DNA from: Phytopythium helicoides
Taxonomy: Eukaryota > Oomycota > Peronosporomycetes > Pythiales > Pythiaceae
Direction of reading: 5' to 3'
Assembly (NCBI GenBank): GCA_024867545.1
Contig: JANFNE010000009.1
Span: 458,501-522,500, forward strand
Length of the DNA stretch: 64,000 nt
In this document: positions 22,992 to 37,141 of the stretch, piece by piece
How the letters are laid out: each line of letters begins with the position of its first letter
Position numbering within the stretch: position 1 is the first letter of the stretch
Program-made: the position numbers and the translations under genes
The notes under the pieces: generated by a model
Seen by the model: the letters and a program-made list of their open reading frames with translations, nothing else
What the model was told of the DNA's origin: nothing
Databases searched by the model: none

Positions 22992-23670
22992 CCGCCAGCT
23001 CCCTCCTGAATGTGCATCTACCTATCTATTCGCTACGGCGACAACAATCAATGGCAGCAACGTGCCGTGCATCGTCGTGTACCTACTCGCCCTTGACGCG
23101 CCAAAATCAAGGCCGTCCGTTGTATCAATAGGCGTCTAGCCTCCACCAGAAGCTTCTACAGCTGATACCAACCCTCGCATACGAGCACGACGGCCGCCAT
23201 CTGGGATCAGCTTCCCTGGAAGTTGAAGCGCGTTTGCTCGTATTAGGAGGCGCAAAGGTGGCGTCGACAATTATAAGCACCACAGCACCATGGCGACACT
23301 GAACAATCGGATTCGTTGAATGTCATTACTTGGTCCTCCCCTGACACCTCGCTGGTTCCATCGAGTTCATTGCTCAATCGCACACCTAGCGTCGCACCCA
23401 CGCTTGTAGCAGACGGCAAATCCAACCACTTGCTGATCGGATCCTGCCTATCGACCACTTGCCAGACGCCCAGAAGCCTCCTCCCTCCCTCGTCGACACC
23501 CAACGTAACGCCGCAGCGAGCAGCTCCATCCCTTGCTCGTCACCAAGTTGAAGTGCCCTCCGTCCGCCTCCTCTCCTCCCATTGGCCAAAACTCCTTCAT
23601 TTCCTCCAATCGCCTCCCCCCGCATCCGAGCGATCCCACAACAGCAACCAGTTCAAGAAAGGCGCTGGGG
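22992..23670. other. Intergenic region and 5' leader of the MICU-like gene
   Basis: About 680 bp between two plus-strand genes, expected to hold a 3' UTR and a promoter. Overlapping ORFs near 23316-23861 run into the first MICU exon in other frames and are shadows. Nothing else seen. Confidence 0.45.
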
Positions 23671-25929
23671 ATGGCGAAGCTGCTACGCGCGCGCGCGCCG
23701 CTGGCGCTGGCGGCCGCCGCGGGCTCCCTGGGGCTGCTGGCGGCTGCGCATCCGATGGGGTTAGGGGCTCGCGGCGCTCGATCGGAGAGCGCGGCGCCCG
23801 GGGCCGAGCGCTCGCTGCGCGGGCGGCCGAGCTTCTCGGAGCGCACGGTGGGAAATTATGAGAACCGGCTGCGCAAGTTCTCGGCGCCCGAGCGCGTGTT
23901 TGAGTACTTTTCGTCCGTGGAGATCGACAAGCAGTTCTTCATGACGCGCGACGACCTGGCCAGGGCCATCACGCCCTACACGTACCGCCCGGGGGCTCCG
24001 CTCGCGTCCAAGAACCCCAAGTTCAACGCCAAGGCGCGCACCGACAAGACCACCAAGGTGACGGACGCGGCTGGTCGAGGAGAGGGAGGGGAGAGAAGGA
24101 ACTGGGGAACTGAGACAGCGGGGTGATGTGTGCAGGAAGTGGCCGATGCCTACCTGCGCCTGCTGCGTGAGGTGCTGCTCGAGACGCCCAACGTCACGGC
24201 GGCCGACGTGAACGCGCTGCTCAAGTTCCACGAAGAGAACCACATCGACTTTGAGGTACCTGCTGTGTAATGTTAGAGTGCTGAGCTGCGTGTCTGACGG
24301 CGTATCCCCCGAGACAGACCCACGTCAAGACGCTCCGCGAGCTGCAGATCACCAACGTTGAGTACGACCAGTTTATCGAGGTGAGGCGACCGCAATGCCT
24401 ACGCGCTTTACGTGGAAATGTGACATCGTTTGTGGTCGATGTCCAGCTGCACGGCGGACCGCCGCGACCCAAGACTTTCTTCGATCTGGTGGACGCGGAC
24501 GGCGACGGACTCATCTCGTACGCCGAGTACATGTTTTTCAATACGCTGCTCGCAAGTACGTGAGCGTCCCCATCATCAGTCATGAACTCAAACTGAAGCT
24601 CAAGCTGACTATGTCGTCTCTGCAGTTCCTCAACGCCAGTTCGAGCTTGCATTCAAGATGTTTGATGCCGACGGCAACGGGCGTCTCGATCACCGTGAAT
24701 TCAAGCAGGTGCGATGGAACTCGCATACCACATTTTATTGGCAGTGGCCAGTCTAATTGATTATGGCAGATCATGGAGCTGATGAGAAAGCGAACGCCTG
24801 CGGGCCGCCAAGATCGATCGTTAAAAGAAGAGGATGCCCCCATCTTTAAGCACCTTTTCGGCGAGCTGGCGACGTACGCGAAACACATTTTTTTGGTCAT
24901 ATCCAAAACGTGGTGCTCACATTGCCTCTTATACTTCAGGGAGACACTGTCGTATGAAGACTTCTGCACCTTCCGCCGCGATCTTCAAGAAGAGATTCTC
25001 CGCATTCAGATATCCTTTCCACGTTATGTCCTTGGTTCTGTGATTGTGGTGCATGACATTTCGAACGAACTGCACGTTTTCCTTGACGAATGTTTACTTT
25101 GAGCAGTATGATCTGGATCACAACAAGGAGCTCTCTCCGCGTGAGTTCGGCATGTTCCTGGTCTCACACGTTAACCAAGTGCGTGGAAATACCATCCTTT
25201 TCATTTGTTCCACACGTTGGACCTGACACTTTGGATGGTCACATTCCCCAGGTTGAAATCGACAAGTGGGTGGAGCGCGTTGAGAACCTCCAGTCGCTGA
25301 AGGTACAGCTCCTTATCCTTGTGCCGGCTCTTGTCTTGTAGTTAATATGCTATTCACACATTCGCCCACAGGGGAATGTCTCCGAGCAAGAATTCATGGA
25401 CTTCAACGTCTTTCTTGAGCATCTGGACGAGATGAAGGTCGCAATTGACCTTATCATGCAGGAGCACGGTCTCAACAAAGGTATACCTGGAAATTCCCCG
25501 ATTTCTGCCTAGTGCTCTGCTTATCATTGCTTGCGTTGGCAGAGCAATTCCTACGTGCGACGAAGGCAGCGCTTCACGGCCAAAAGAAGACAAATCTTGT
25601 AACTCCACTTCAAGTCGACATTTTGTTCGCTCTGTTCGATGACAATGGTGCGTCTCATAGTCAAGAAACCTGATCGACGTGCTCGCACTAAAGTCTTTAT
25701 ATTTGTGTTAGGTGACGGCTTCTTGTCGCCCAAAGAGTTCATCGATGTGATGCAAAAGCGGAAGGACGGTGTGTTCAATGCGGTACGCCTTGCCTATTCT
25801 TTCATTTTGCTGAAACAACCATATTTTGCTAAGTGGATGCTGTCGCGTGCGAATATACAGCGTCGTGATACTGGAGCATTTGAGTTGATCTCAAAGGTCA
25901 AGCACTGCATTGAAGAGTGCATGTACTAG
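23671..25929 (+). CDS. MICU-like mitochondrial EF-hand protein (13 exons)
   Basis: Thirteen exons close in phase to 473 residues: 23671-24057, 24136-24255, 24318-24380, 24447-24555, 24626-24708, 24770-24873, 24940-25009, 25098-25178, 25252-25302, 25372-25480, 25543-25647, 25712-25782, 25861-25929. An Ala/Arg-rich presequence with a hydrophobic segment (LALAAAAGSLGLLAAA) fits mitochondrial import. The MICU pattern follows: FFMTRDDLARAITP, the EF loop DADGDGLISYAE, RQFELAFKMFDADGNGRLDHREF, LSYEDFCTFRRDLQEEIL, DLDHNKELSPREFGMFL, and near the end DDNGDGFLSPKEFIDVM. MICU proteins gate the mitochondrial calcium uniporter by Ca2+ binding. Twelve introns are short; eleven are GT-AG and the one after exon 7 (25010-25097) is AT-AC. 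The last exon is short. Confidence 0.9.
25010..25097 (+). other. U12-type AT-AC intron in the MICU-like gene
   Basis: No GT-AG pair joins exon 7 (ending CGCATTCAG) to exon 8 (starting TTTGAGCAG) in frame. The interval starts ATATCCTTT, the textbook U12 5' splice site, ends in AC, and carries TTCCTTGAC at 25079-25087, a consensus U12 branch site whose branch A is about 11 nt from the 3' end. Removal is phase 0 and restores the MICU motif with FEQYDLD following ILRIQ. Splicing must use the minor spliceosome. Confidence 0.88.
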
Positions 25930-26030
25930 CCTGATGTGGTGGGGGCTTGTTTGGGCGTTACTGATAACAATCCAGCATGATCCATGCATTTGTTTGCCCT
26001 CAATCGGTGTGTTCCTAACGTCTATATCAT

Positions 26031-29000
26031 CTAAGAGGTGGTGCCTGAGTACGGTCCAAACAGAACCTGCGCGTTAAGAGCTGCAGTATCTCCATCGTCT
26101 TGCCGCTTGCTTTTTTCTTTCTTGTCGCTTCCACCTCCGCTACTCGTGACTGAAGATAGCGACAATGAGGCAGATGGTGTCCATTTGAGCAGCCGGTTCT
26201 TGAACTGCGAGAGACCAGATGATGCGCTCTCTTTGGTCACATACCACTTGAGATGCGACTCAAACTTTTGAAGCAGCTTCTGGTATGTGTACAGCCGGCT
26301 CTGGCACACAAATGGTGGTAAATCAAGGTCAAAGTTGTTCAGGTTGACGAAAAATCCGTTGCAGTTGATGCGCAGACGCACGTTGCCGAACCGAACATAC
26401 TTGAAGTAAAACAGCTCGCACCCGTCCGACTCGCCAGAAGTACCGCTGTCATCTTCATCTCCCGCCTCAACTAAACTACCGCCAGTGGAGTCGCTAGTGC
26501 TGTAACCGCTTCCACTGACTGAGCTTGTATTCGAAGGTTGGATACTTCGACGGCGCGAAGCTCCAGGTGATGAGAGCAACCCTGGCGTCTGCAACCGGCT
26601 TCGAAAGCTTGGCGATGGCTGAGCACCGTTAGTGCTTAAGTTTCCTGCAGCTGCCGGCGTTGGTGGTAGTCCAGGGTTACTGGAACTGCTTGCTCCTGTG
26701 CTAGTAGTAGCACCACTCACCTTCCGACCGAACAGCAATTGCTCAGACGTGAGGTCGCCGTTGATCTCGGGTGCTGTCGTCTGAGCGAAGAAAAACTTAA
26801 ACACTAGGTCGTAGAAATCCGCGGCAAGCTGGATCACAATCATGTTGGAAACCTCCGGAAACATGCTGACCTCCAGCACATCCAACACGCGAAGTTTTTG
26901 CCCAAGTACACGAACGATCGGTCCACTTTCAGCTCGAACCGACAGCATCCCTTTCTGGTTACTCGCCAGTCGAGACGAAGATGACGAAAATGACGACAGC
27001 AACGGTTGTGAATTTAGAGATGCCCCGATTTGGTGCTGATGGCGCTCGTCGACCAAAAGTTTAGCACGGAGCACAGACATCGCATCGTCGAACGCAATAG
27101 AAGACTGTCCGGGACGTAAATTTGTCACTTCCATCCACTGCAGATTGAGAACAAACTTTGCGCACTGGTTCGTGTAGAATGTGTGCGACCCGGTAAGCCC
27201 CTCCGCTCGGATTTCAACAAACTCATAGTCTGCTCCTGCGATCTCTGGACTGAGACGAAGCCGCATACAGACTCCTGACGCGCGAAACGCAATTGACTTG
27301 AAGCTGACTGCATTCAAGGCTGCTCGAGCAGCTGTTCCGAGTGTCTTGAGTTCACGCGCTCGAAGTTCCTCGACTAACTGTGCGTATAGCTTTTTTGTTG
27401 GTGGAGCTGTTGATCCGGACACTGGTTGTGACCCACATGTGTCGCTCCCACCTGTAGCTTGCTGTGAGGTTGGAGACGGAAGTGAGTCTGCTTGGGATGC
27501 TCTTGAAGCAGCGGTTTGAGTCCGCCGTGTACGTCCTCGCATCATTGTTGTCGGAGGTGCAAGCAAGACATGACGCAGCACATTCAAGCACTGATAGAAC
27601 TGATGCCGATCGTTTGTGATTTGAAGAAACGACAGATCAGCGTCGATCGTAGATGCGCCACTTGCGTGTACTTGCGTATAAGTCGCACTTAGACTGCATT
27701 CTTCTAAAACTTGTTTGAGGAGCGAGCTCGAGCTTGGGGCGGCAGCTGACGATAGACGGCGACTTCCGGAGCCGCCGCTAGCACTCGTCGGGTTAGAATA
27801 CCAAAGAACCCGAGTCGAAATGTCCACATCGATTGGTGCCACATGTGCAGTGACGACATGAAATGTAAGTTTGGCTTCGCTTCTAGTTCGCTGAGCATCC
27901 ATCCCAACCTCCAAGTGGATTCGATCAGCAGCAACAAGCACACTACTTCGCGAATTCTCATCACGCATGTTGATTTGAACATCGTGAATATCAACGGTGT
28001 ACTGCTTGATGGCAATCGTTTGAGAACATTTGTCGCTATCACTTGAGTCTTTTGGACTATTCAATGGCGTAGATTGAGCGTTGTCATCGTCTCCGTCTGC
28101 ATTGCTAGTCGCCTTTGCGCCGAGTTTTCCCTGCATTAAGAGGTCAAGGAGCGTGTCTCGTGTGCTTCCGCGTCTATTCAGATTCATCCGTGCGTCTAGT
28201 TGCTCCACAGATCTCTCCTTGGAGGATTCGTTCTGATTCTTTTCAGACATGGATCGTGCAATTTCAGGAGGACGGACGGCTCCCATATCAGAAACACATG
28301 CAGCTGACTTTGACGGTGGGCGAGGAGAAACTATTGTCGACCTTGTCTCTTCTTCACTCGAACGAGGGTTTTTCGTTCTACTCATCCCTTGTTGTTGCTG
28401 TCGACGTTGGTCTCTGGCATCAACTAACAAGTGAAAACTGTCCACCAGTACAGCAACCATATAGAAAACGGCATCTCGTGTCTCTAGGGTCCACAGCAAT
28501 TTCATAGAATCGACTTGAATGGGGCAAGACCCATCGTTCAGCAGCATGTTGTCCATCGACGCTGTTCGCCGCTTCAGTCTCGACAGCCGCGACCGAATAG
28601 TATGACTCCAATGCTTACCACCTCTAGGTGATGGAGGTAGCCCTGGATTACATCCAGGTATTCCACTTGTGGGACTCAGAGCTGACAGTTGAATAGAGCC
28701 ACTCCTAGCAAAGCTGTCGAGCTTGCGCAGCTTGGTTGCTGCATTCAAGCTAAACCCGTAATCGATAGGTATAAACGCGTCATGCATTTTGTCTCCTACA
28801 GGCAAGGTCGGCTCGCAAAATAACACACTTAGTGGGTCATTGCCTTCATCATTTTCATCTGTTCGAACAAGGCGATAGCTCGTTCCCATTGTTTCCCAGA
28901 AGAATTCAGAGTTGCTGACTCTCTCGAAGGGGATCACACCTGCTTCCTCTGTCATGTTGATGCTCCCATTCGTCGGAGATGTGACGGAAAATTCAGCAGG

Positions 29001-32000
29001 AGGTTGGTAAACCGACTCGTGGAGTAAATATCCATGCAGACGGTCTAGATACACAGTCATCTCTGACAATCCCCAAAGTTCATCATTAGACACTTGGTCA
29101 TTGCATGTAGAATCTTCTGAATTCCTATCCGTATCTTGCGCGTTCACGGTCGTGTCGGCCTGAGCAGAGTATAGTGCTATTCCGTGTGAGACGAGTTCAC
29201 CAAAAATGATCATAACGCCTTGATCTTGGGTCATTCCGTCCCACCAAACGATTTGAATTGTCCCGAGCGACATATCCCATTGAACGCCTTTGCAGCAAAT
29301 AATAGGAGAGCTCGCCAGGCTCTCTTCTAAATCCTTGCTCGAATGCTCATCTATTTCGACAGAGTTGGCGTCATCGTCGTCCGTAACCACGTAGATTAGC
29401 CAAGGGTACACGTAGTCCCAGTTGAGAGATAGTAGCGCTTCATTCATGCATGGTACTGAGCCAGATGGCCAGGCGCACAAAGCTGGATGCTGACGAAGTG
29501 CGATGTCAGCAGAAACTGAAAACTCCTGCGGACCGTCGTGGAGTTGTACTGATAGCCATTCGTCAAGCCAATGAACGATAATATTTGTGCTCAATGCTGG
29601 TAGAAACATAAGACGAACTTGGTCGGCACACTCTTGATCGTCTTCGTCATTCCTTGGTGGTGGTCTGTTGACGAGATATACACCCATTGTGTCGAATTGG
29701 AGCGCAACTTTTTGAAATTGACGTGTGCAAAGCATAAACTCGTTGATAACTACACGCATTGCCTTAATGCCGTCGGTGCCTGTGAGTCTTTGATAGTATT
29801 GATGCGTTGTGTTGTCACCGTACGGGAAATCAATTGTCCACCTGTGCACACCTACATCAATATTCCCGAAAAAGCGAAACCTGAAGTTTTTCTTTTGGCT
29901 GTTGTCACTGGTGGCATCGTCATCACTGCTTTGGGTATCTATGGAGCTTTGGATGGTCTGAAGCATTGCCGAGATGTCTTTGAGCTCGTTCTTGTCCGCA
30001 TTCACCAAGACACTGTTGCTTGAAATGCTTGTATCGTAGATCAAAGTTCGCAACGAATTATTGTCACCAGAAGAGTCTCCGATAATCTGCTGCCACTCGA
30101 TATCTGTAAGCCCAAAATGGACTTCGACACCGATGCAAACTGCAATCGGACTTGATGTTGCCTCTCGTGCGATCACCAATGATTTTGCTGCCACAAGTCC
30201 CTCAAATGTGGTCGCCTTGCTTACGAGCTCTGAGAAGCTTCGTGTGGATAAGGTGCTGTCAGTAGCTGGACTACTTATTCTTTGGATGAACTTTCTCATG
30301 GCGTCACTGCACTCAACAAGGTTGGCCTTAGTGAACTTGACACCAAAAGTGTTCAAGTCGATCAAAAATGTTCGTGCCTTCACTAATTCGCTGTTTCTTA
30401 CATCTGGAGGACACTGTACCTCGATTATTAAATGGCTGCAATCTATCGAGGTAGCTTGAGCAGTGTTATCGCACATCTTCTCACTGCGCTTGTCGGTAAC
30501 TTTTCCTCCAGCAAGTGTATCGAACTGAAGGAATAGTGCCAGTAGTTTTCGATCAGGGTACATCAATATCCGCAAGTCGCTCATGGTAATCGTGCTCTGT
30601 GATGGCGTTTTTACCATGAATCGTTGTCGCCCCAGCTCTGTTCTCTGATTGAAAACTAATGCAGCGACTTCTACAGCTGGGGTACTTTCTTCATCCCACG
30701 ACAAGCGAGTAAAGGCACTCTCAAAACTAGTTGTGGCTAGTAAGTGAGTCTTTTTGAGTCGAATCTTGGAATCCGTGAGCGACACAACAATTAGAGACGC
30801 AACATCTGCGACATCGTGTAGCAAAATTTTGCTCTGCTTTGACATCAAGCTCATTCCGGTCACCTTTGGGACCTCTTCAGAGTGTATCGGGGCGACCCGA
30901 TTCTTCTGAAGCGATGATAGAGCAATCATTCCATCAACTGACTGGATGGCGCGATCTAGCTCGTCGATTTGGTCAAGGAAAGAAGTATGAAGTTGATGGC
31001 TCCAATTCACTCTCGTCTCATCGACTTGAATGTCCATTTGAACTTCAACCACGTCAGAAGAAACGTGCTCGTTCCTTTTAATTATCATTTCACGAAGTAG
31101 AGCAGCTGGAAGAGTTGGGTGGTTGAACTCTCGATGTGTATCCAGTCGAGCTCCAGAGTTATTGATGCAGATTTGGCCAAATTTGGTAATCAATGACACG
31201 TCTCGAGTGCGAGGAGCATTTTGCACTTTCTTGGACATCAAGATATTGACATCAATGAAAGTTGCCACGTGCTGGTTTTCAGCTTCTGCTGGGTTATCGA
31301 CTAATCTCAGTTGAGCATCAATACGTTGAATGAAGATATCGTGCTTGACACTCAACATACTCCCGCTTTCTGTCACTGAGTTGATCGTGGACTCTGCTCC
31401 ATGACACTTGATATTTGTATGGACTGATTTATCTTTTGCATTGAAAATATCAATCTCAGCTTCCCATCGATGCACTCGAAGTTCAAGTTGAGTTGATTCT
31501 TGTGTCGGAATAATTTGCTGGAGCTCACTTTTATTGTCTTCTTCATTTTGGCTATCCAAAAGACGTCGTTGGCAGTCTTTCAGGCGATCACTAGCACAGA
31601 CCAAGCCACAAAGATTTTGCTCAATTGTAGGACTCATTGTCACAGCACATGACTCGAGCTCTCCACCTAATCGGCGCGTTCCATCTCGACTATCTTTGTC
31701 AACACGAAGGTCAAAAGAGGTTACTTGAACTAAGATATCTTCAAGCTTGGGACCAACAGAAGTCGTAAAATTTTGACCTAGCATTGAGACTCGAATCAGT
31801 GTCGTTGGTGCTAAATCACCTTCATCGGGTACAATAGTTTCGACCTGTTGAACTGTGAGCCTGGCAATTTCCACTGACACAGCTGCTGCACAGGATCCAT
31901 AAATTTCATCAAAACTCGATACTCGGGTGAATAACCATAAGTCGGTGACTTCCATGTGAGGAATAGGCTTTGGATTGGGTGGTGTACCGTCTTGACTATC

Positions 32001-32964
32001 TACGCGCAGCTGTGGATTGCTCTTTCTTCGAGTTGAAAGTGATACCCATCCTCGCCGAACTAATTCGCAGTGTGTATCGAACAGCTTTTCTATGAAGTTC
32101 ATATTGCAGTTTATATTTGCTGGCTTCCCTTCAGTTCCTTGCAGAGTGCATCTGGTAACCAAAAGAGAGGTCAAATCAAAGTCAAGCTTAGCACTGGCGC
32201 CCGGTAGGCTCATCACGACGTCACTAAAGCTGCCCTCGACGTTATGTTCCACGTTAGCATCTCTAGAGCAAGTGCTGAAGTAGAGGGATGATATGCTGGA
32301 GCTCAGTTGGATGAGATTCAGCGACGTGAAGACATCCGTAATAGCGACATGTATATCTTTGCAATGAAAGAATGCTGCAATATCGAGCAATTGCGCAGTG
32401 ATCTGGACGTCGTTGACACGAAAGTCGACAAATCGGAAAAATGCGAGTGGGCTGACTTTGTTGGTGTTTGCTGAAGCCGAAGAAGCGAGAGCGTGTCAAC
32501 GTAGACCATCTGCATAACAGTAAAGGTGGCCACGTACATGGTGAATTCTTCGTAGAGCATTTGCTGCTCGCATTTCGCTGTCGGCTGCTTAGTATGTTGG
32601 CTACGTACTCATCCTCGAGGTCTCCAAACGTAGCTGTGACAGCGTCGACCTCGAGGGCCAGGATGCGCACCTGTCCAAAAGACCGGAAGAACTCCCGCAC
32701 AAAGCTACGCAGTGTAATTCTAGAGAACTCGATGCTCCATCGCTCTCCACTGCTGAATTTCACATTCCGCAGCTCAAAAGGACTAAACCTGACGCTCTCA
32801 ATTTGCGCAGCGACCTGCAGAGGTGCGGAGTCTCGGTCCCGCGCAAGCTTCAACGTCAGTAGCTTGGCCACCACCAGTCCAAGCAGCCGAAAGCGATTCA
32901 GGAACGCATAGCCGAGCACCAAGGCGAGCAGCAGCCAGTTATTCTGCCAGCCAGGCGCGAACAT
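26031..32964 (-). CDS. Giant bridge-like lipid transfer protein (BLTP2/Hobbit/SABRE-like)
   Basis: Two exons, 32964-32538 and 32470-26031, give about 2288 residues, with the second exon 6.4 kb long. An N-terminal membrane anchor (NNWLLLALVLGYAFLNRF, then LGLVVAKLLTLKL) is followed by the amphipathic, beta-rich segments of repeating-beta-groove proteins (for example SIEFSRITLRSFVREFF). Long polar loops with Ser-rich runs interrupt the middle. The C-terminal part has the conserved FYFKYVRFGNVRLRINCNG and FVNLNNFDLDLPPFVCQ, matching the C-terminal domain of the SABRE/Fmp27/Hobbit group. Such proteins form hydrophobic channels at ER-plasma membrane contacts and move lipids. BLTP1/Csf1-type is the alternative. 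The reading frame is intact. Confidence 0.72.
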
Positions 32965-33172
32965 GGCCGGCTGATAGCTCGCACCTGGCGTCGTGCAACA
33001 CCTTGCGCCGCTTCAAGATCGAATGGGTGGTCCACAACAGAGACTAAGGCGGATGGGTTCAAACCCAGACTTCAACGACTTTTCAAGATCTTTCAAGATC
33101 CATCGCTGGATGATCCCAAGGTGAGTCCATTCCCAGTCAGGCAGCTAACGAGCAGCTCAAGACTCGAGCTCC
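32965..33172. other. Divergent promoter region between BLTP-like and GH47 genes
   Basis: About 210 bp shared upstream region for two genes pointing away from each other. It contains a tandem copy of TTTCAAGATC near 33082-33102 and a palindromic GGGTTCAAACCC near 33055 that resembles a tRNA T-loop but lacks the rest of a tRNA. Confidence 0.5.
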
Positions 33173-35223
<2,051 letters not shown>

Positions 35224-35338
35224 TACATTGATGTGTTTCACAGAATGCTATAGAATAAAATCACTGGCTGCGTGAGACTGGCATTATCCTCGTGGGGGTA
35301 CGTGGCATGGAGAGAGTGATCCGGCAGCACCAATCAGG

Positions 35339-35623
35339 ATGGTGACGGCGCGCAGTCGTCATGTCGATGAGGGCGTCAAACTTGTCTCCACTATGTCGCC
35401 CCTCGAGATCTTTGCCTCGCCCGACCCTTTGCGTGGGCAAAAGATACTTTCCGCAATATCAACAACAACAAAAAGTCAGCTCCGAGAAGTGAGGGAGGCG
35501 AGCGCGTCAAACAGACAACGCGAACGCTACATGCAGCTGTACGCGGCTAAGCACGCCACGCAGCCTGCGCTTTCTGCCATCCCGCCACTCGCTTCTCACA
35601 AAGGTGGCCAGCCGCCAACTTGA
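35339..35623 (+). CDS. Possible small hypothetical protein
   Basis: A 94-codon ORF (MVTARSRHVDEGVKLVST...) between GH47 and the PDZ gene. It has a helical basic middle (QLREVREASASNRQRERYMQLYAAKH), no domains and no strong coding signal. It could instead be part of an unrecognised multi-exon gene or a chance ORF. Confidence 0.3.
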   Translation: MVTARSRHVDEGVKLVSTMSPLEIFASPDPLRGQKILSAISTTTKSQLREVREASASNRQRERYMQLYAAKHATQPALSAIPPLASHKGGQPPT

Positions 35624-35861
35624 GGTTTCCAAATGTAAAGAAAAAGCGTCGCGTTGTGGCATTTTTTTTTCCACATTTATGCAGCCGCGCTCTATTTCCT
35701 CCAATCCGATCCCTCCCTTCTCCCCATTTTATCCAATCCCATACTCCCTCCTCAAAAAAAAAAAAGCAAAAAAAAAAAAAATCAATCGCTAAAGCAAAGA
35801 AATGCCTTCTTTAGGCATAAGGTGGGTTCGAGCCGCCACTTCGGATCTCCCATCGAGCCTC

Positions 35862-36803
35862 ATGGGCGCCGCGCTGTGCTCGTGCACCGGCCGCGGCGAT
35901 GAGCGAGCGCTGGCGCTGACCGCTGGAGGAGACCGCCACCTTCATGCGCGTAATGGCAAGGCCGTGCCGCTGGCCATCGCGGCCAAGTACTCGAGCCTCG
36001 TGCCGCCGAGTCACCCGCTGCAGTACGCGCACCCGACGCCCGAGCAGCACAGCCGCGGCGAGACGTACGCGCTGTCGGACGACTGCCGCCACGAGGAGGA
36101 CGCGCTCGAGCAGCTACGTGCGCTGGGCCCGCCGTCCGCGCAGGCCATCGCCGACGCCTTCCGCGCCAAGCTGCACGAGCCGCCGCTAAGCCCACGCAGC
36201 AAGTTCCAGCTACTCATCACGCGCATTGGCGCGGCGGCAGACGACGACGACGACAGCGGCGACAGCGACGACGACGCCACCACCAGGACGTGCGACGACG
36301 ACAGCGACGCCGACGACCAGGACACGGACGACCCGCGCGCCAGGCGGAAGCGCAGGCGCGAGCGAGAGCGCTCGCTTGGCGTCTCGCTGCCTCCGCGACG
36401 CAAGAGCGCCAGCTACTACACGAACTCGTTCGCCGCCGCGGCCTACGCGGCGTCGGACGAGGACGCAGAGTCGCTCACGGAGGAGGACTGGAAGGCGCGC
36501 GCCAACCCGCTCATCACCATCATCGTGCCGCCCGGACCCTGTGGACTCGTGCTCCAGGTCGACCCCGACGCGCAGGGCCGGCAGCCGCCCACGGTCGACG
36601 GGTTCGTGCGCACCTACGACGGCATGAAGGGCACCATCGAGAACAGCGGGCTCGTGCGCAAGGGCAGCGTGCTGTGCGCCATCAACGACATTGACGTCAC
36701 ACGCATGCCGCTCAAGGAAGTTATCCGCACACTCAACCTGTCGTCGCACCTCGAGCGGCAGTTCGCCTTCCGCAACGGCTACGAGCACACGAGCACCCTG
36801 TGA
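35862..36803 (+). CDS. PDZ-domain protein with possible N-terminal acylation
   Basis: Single exon, 313 residues from the Met at 35862. This start gives MGAALCSC, a Gly2 plus Cys pattern seen in N-myristoylated and palmitoylated proteins, and is preferred over an in-frame ATG 60 bp upstream. The middle is very acidic (DDDDDSGDSDDDATT..DDDSDADDQDTDD), then a basic run RRKRRRERERS. The C-terminal 90 residues look like a PDZ domain: GPCGLVLQVDP, GFVRTYDGMKGTIENSG, LVRKGSVLCAINDIDVTRM and PLKEVIRTLN. A membrane-attached scaffold is a reasonable guess. The upstream leader contains long poly-A runs near 35755-35780. GC-rich codon use supports expression as a host gene. Confidence 0.75.
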   Translation: MGAALCSCTGRGDERALALTAGGDRHLHARNGKAVPLAIAAKYSSLVPPSHPLQYAHPTPEQHSRGETYALSDDCRHEEDALEQLRALGPPSAQAIADAFRAKLHEPPLSPRSKFQLLITRIGAAADDDDDSGDSDDDATTRTCDDDSDADDQDTDDPRARRKRRRERERSLGVSLPPRRKSASYYTNSFAAAAYAASDEDAESLTEEDWKARANPLITIIVPPGPCGLVLQVDPDAQGRQPPTVDGFVRTYDGMKGTIENSGLVRKGSVLCAINDIDVTRMPLKEVIRTLNLSSHLERQFAFRNGYEHTSTL

Positions 36804-37141
36804 GCGGGCAGACACGCGCGCTGCGGGGCGAGCATTGTACTATAACAGAGCGCGCGCGCCGCAGGAACAAGCAGAAGAAGAGGGAAGGGCCAGGAAGTGC
36901 GTAAATATGAATCCCGGGAATAGGTAGAGGAAGGCGGCAGACCCGGCCAGCAACTTGCGTGTGAAGGAGCAATGCCATGATAACATTTGTTCCTCGTCAG
37001 CGCTGCGTTTCCAGGACAAGCGGCCACGATCTATTGCGTCGGCGCCGCCCGCTGTCATTATCATTTTCTTTTGTTTTCCCGGATTGCAGTGAAGAGACTA
37101 CGAGCTACAAGCGGATGGATTCACTCACCTTCAGGAGCTCC
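36804..37141. other. Convergent 3' region between the PDZ and AAA-protease genes
   Basis: About 340 bp between two genes that end toward each other, so it should hold both 3' UTRs. No gene seen. Confidence 0.5.

Noticed and set aside
33050..33075. GGGTTCAAACCC as part of a tRNA gene
   Set aside because: Only the T-loop-like palindrome is present; the rest of the cloverleaf is missing.
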